Assembly: GCA_034620365.1 (NCBI GenBank) | Contig: JAQGEQ010000110.1 | Location: forward strand, 657,936-721,935 | Length of the DNA stretch: 64,000 nt | Direction of reading: 5' to 3' | Source of the DNA: Pegea sp. RAD2-039 | Lineage: Eukaryota > Chordata > Thaliacea > Salpida > Salpidae | Part shown: positions 61,169-64,000 of the stretch, one piece after another | Layout: every line of letters begins with the position of its first letter | How positions within the stretch are numbered: position 1 is the stretch's first letter | The notes under the pieces: model-generated | Told to the model about the DNA's origin: nothing | Seen by the model: only the letters and a program-made list of their open reading frames with translations | Databases searched by the model: none | Made by a program: the position numbers and the translations under genes

Positions 61169-63954
61169 ATGTCATTAAAGTTGTTGCAGGCAAGTTTGAA
61201 GCACATTTCTCAGCAGAGAAAATTGTTTCTTCAATCTTCTTATTATGGTAAGTATTTACAGAAAGAATATTATCATAATTTCCAATAAAATATTTGAAAG
61301 TTTTAAATAATCAAATGAATTTTTTACAGTTCCAACAACCTTACCGATGCCTGCCTTGTCACCAACCATGCTTCAAGGTTCTATAGTACAATGGCTTGTT
61401 AAAGAAGGTAAGATAATATCAACCATTTGATGATGGTATAAACCATTTGATGATGGTATCGATCATTTGATGATGGTATCAACCATTTGATGATGGTATC
61501 AACCATTTGATGATGGTATCAACCATTTGATGATGGTTTCAACCATTTGATGATGGTATCAACCATTTGATGATGGTATCAAATATTTGATGATGGTATC
61601 AACCATTTGATGATGGTATCAAATATTTGATGATGGTATGAACCATTTGATGATGGTATCGATCATTTGATGATGGTATCAACCATTTGATGATGGTATC
61701 AACCATTTGATGATGGTTTCAACCATTTGATGATGGTATCAACCATTTGGTGATGGTATCAACCATTTGATGATGGTATCAAATATTTGATGATGGTATG
61801 AACCATTTGATGATGGTATGAACCATTTGATGATGGTATCGATCATTTGATGATGGTATCAACCATTTGATGATGGTATCAACCATTTGATGATGGTTTC
61901 AACCATTTGATGATGGTATCAACCATTTGGTGATGGTATCAACCATTTGATGATGGTATCAAATATTTGATGATGGTATGAACCATTTGATGATGGTATC
62001 AACCATTTGATGATGGTATCAACCATTTGATGATGGTATCAACCATTTGATGATGGCATCAACCATTTGATGATGGTTTCACGCAGTTTGTTTTAAGGTG
62101 ATCAAATTGAAGTTGGTGATGCACTTTGTGAAGTCGAAACAGACAAAGCTGTTGTGACTCTGGAGTCAAATGATGATGGTTTCATCGCTAAAATTCTGGT
62201 ATTTTTCAAAATAAATCCTCTTAATTTTATCTTTGCATAACTTTCCTTTGATTAGCTTCATTTTGTAGATTTTGAAGCTAAAAAACATTTTTGTGAATTT
62301 TTGATTTCAAATTTTTATATTCTTTTATCTTATCTTTTGTATTTTGAAATTATCAATTTGTTTGCTTTGTAGAAATCAGACGGATCAAAAGATATAAAAA
62401 TATCCTCACCAATTGCAATTATTGCTGAACCAGGTGAAGATATTGCTAAAGCTGCACAGTTTGTACCTCCAGATGAAGCATCATCAAAGTCAGAAGCTCC
62501 ATCTAAGTCAGAAGCTTCATCTAAGTCAGAAGCTTCATCTAAGACTGAATCTGATCTAGTTTCAAATGCAGTTTCAGCTTCAGTAAAATTTAATAGGTAT
62601 TCAATGAAAGTTTTATTTTATTATTTAAAGTTTTTTCAGTTAAGAATATTTTTTATGATTGAATATATTTATAAATTTATTTCTTTCAAAAGTGATAGTT
62701 AGCTAAAATAAATCGAAATACATCATTTTTCTGAATAAGATCAAATATTAAAAATTAAAAAAAACGTTTCAAGCTAGATACATGCTTAAATACATCCATC
62801 AACAAGTTACAAAAAAGTTTCAAGATTTCAACAGTATATGTCCTCATCTGATTGTACGATAGCAACTTTAATTTCTAAACCAGCTATTAACTCAAAGCTC
62901 ACATAGAGCTGAAAAATTTATCTAATAGTCAATCCGACATCTTATCTTTTAAAAGATCTCAGACAAAAAACGTTTCTTTAAATAAATGAAAGATTGAGCA
63001 TCCTTTAAACAAACACTCTAAATCTACATTTAATTTAGTTTTTTAGTAAAAAAAAACAAATAATAAAATTGTTAAATGTTAGATTTGTAGTGATAATAAA
63101 ACCAAAATACAAATATTCAAGTTACGTTTTCTTAAAAATTTTTCTATTGTTAGCATAAATCAAAGTGGTGTAGCAAAAAAAATCAAAATTTTAAAACAGT
63201 AATTATATAAAAAAGTTGGCTACAATGTAAAGCAAACCATTTCTTCAAAGAAATTCAATTTAACAGAAGTATGATCGAAATTTGACGCCTTGAGAGTTAC
63301 TACTGTTCTATCTGGTAGTTTCTACTGAAATATTTTCAATTATCTTTGATGTAAACTGATAAAATAGCTTGAGTTAAAATCATCTTTTAACAAATTGTCT
63401 TTTTGCTACTAACAATTTTCACCTTGATAGTTTTTACAAATCTAACATTCAAAAAAAATTATGGATTTTAGATAGAGCAAAAAACTCCTCAATACTTAAA
63501 AGATAAGTTTTTCTTCTAACTTCTATTTTGTAGTCTGAGGTGTTTAGTTATTTTTTACAAAACTTTAAACAACTATTATAGAAATATTAGCAACTGAAAA
63601 AAAACAGTTAGAATTTGTCATCAAAATATAGAATTTAAAATTATGATACTAAAATAAGAATTAATACTTAAATAAATTGGATGGAATTGGAATAATTGAA
63701 TTAAATAAAGCAAGATTACGAGAACGATAAATAATGATTAAAAATAATTATGATTTCAAATTAATTGAATTATTCTAATTTGACGATCTTTCAATTGAAA
63801 TTGATTCTTACAGTCAGTAATTTTACATAAAGTTACGAAACATTTTCAGCTCTTATGTGTCCCTTTCACCTGCTGTCCGCCACACATTGAACTGGTACAA
63901 CGTCCAGGCTGATCAAGTCACTGGTACTGGTCCAAAAGGAAGAATACTTAAAGG
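61169..63954 (+). CDS. PDHX: Pyruvate dehydrogenase E3-binding protein or E2, N-terminal part
   Basis: Lipoyl-domain subunit of the mitochondrial pyruvate dehydrogenase complex; closest to PDHX (E3BP), with DLAT (E2) as alternative. Exons in the window: 61169-61247, 61330-61407, 62098-62198, 62373-62596, 63850-63954. The start [20 protein letters not shown] fits a mitochondrial presequence. The lipoyl domain reads [20 protein letters not shown], then [18 protein letters not shown] with the lipoyl lysine in ETDKAV. Next is a Ser/Lys/Glu linker with 18-base tandem repeats (about 62478-62545), then the start of the E3-binding domain [14 protein letters not shown] to [12 protein letters not shown]. 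The gene continues past the window. Intron 2 is mostly minisatellite; intron 4 (1.25 kb) shows nothing. Confidence 0.88.
61416..62080 (+). repeat. 20-base minisatellite in PDHX intron 2
   Basis: About 33 tandem units of AACCATTTGATGATGGTATC with few variants. Variants (GATC in place of AACC, TTTC in place of TATC, TTGGTG in place of TTGATG) recur at 180-base steps (for example TTTC at 61537, 61717, 61897; TTGGTG at 61747 and 61927), so nine units form a higher-order repeat; one GATC step is 200. Each unit has an inner palindrome ACCAT/ATGGT. Confidence 0.97.
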
Positions 63955-64000
63955 GTAACGACTTATTTATCTCAATTGTTTGATGGAATCTTATTTCTAA

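Noticed and set aside
61408..62097. Minisatellite as a protein repeat or a CRISPR array
   Set aside because: The unit length is 20 with no unique spacers, and flanking GTAAG and TTTTAAG splice sites with matching phase place it in an intron of PDHX.

Overview
The window comes from an AT-rich invertebrate animal genome. All recognisable genes are metazoan, most have spliced exons with GT-AG borders (introns from about 50 bases to over 1 kb), and CR1/Jockey-like LINE retrotransposons are scattered through it. Genes for ABL, a Rel protein, the ciliary/centriolar protein CCDC61 and PDHX point to an animal with ciliated cells. I cannot fix the phylum. Two gene pairs sit only 117 and 205 bases apart in the same orientation, and many start codons lie shortly after a pyrimidine-rich AG. 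Both fit (but do not prove) spliced-leader trans-splicing and operons, as in tunicates, flatworms or cnidarians.

Region 1 (1-23.3 kb) is rearranged and repeat-dense. It holds an SLC22-type transporter gene running off the left edge, a near-identical 5'-truncated tandem copy, and two orphan SLC22 exons. It also holds a large inverted repeat, five copies of an unrecognised repeat family (here called A) in both orientations, a partner module B with a double hairpin, LINE fragments, and a flavin monooxygenase gene closest to the bacterial trimethylamine monooxygenase type, with one frameshift.

Region 2 (24.1-43.1 kb) is gene-dense: OPA3 with two interchangeable first exons, CCDC61 on the opposite strand, ARL6IP1, the SNARE VTI1, prefoldin subunit 3 (VBP1), and the tyrosine kinase ABL. 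The OPA3, CCDC61, VTI1 and ABL exon chains were assembled by hand; summed exon lengths are divisible by three and products have family-typical lengths.

Region 3 (43.8-54.6 kb) has two long degenerate LINE copies in opposite orientation flanking NDUFAF5, a complex I assembly factor with seven exons.

Region 4 (55.7-64 kb) has a Rel/NF-kB gene that appears to be little more than a Rel homology region plus a short basic tail, a VCP-lysine methyltransferase-like gene, and the 5' part of PDHX, whose second intron is filled by a 20-base minisatellite with a 180-base higher-order period. VCPKMT and PDHX form the tightest gene pair. Three genes are mitochondrial (OPA3, NDUFAF5, PDHX) and two act at the ER or endosomal membranes (ARL6IP1, VTI1), but there is no pathway cluster.
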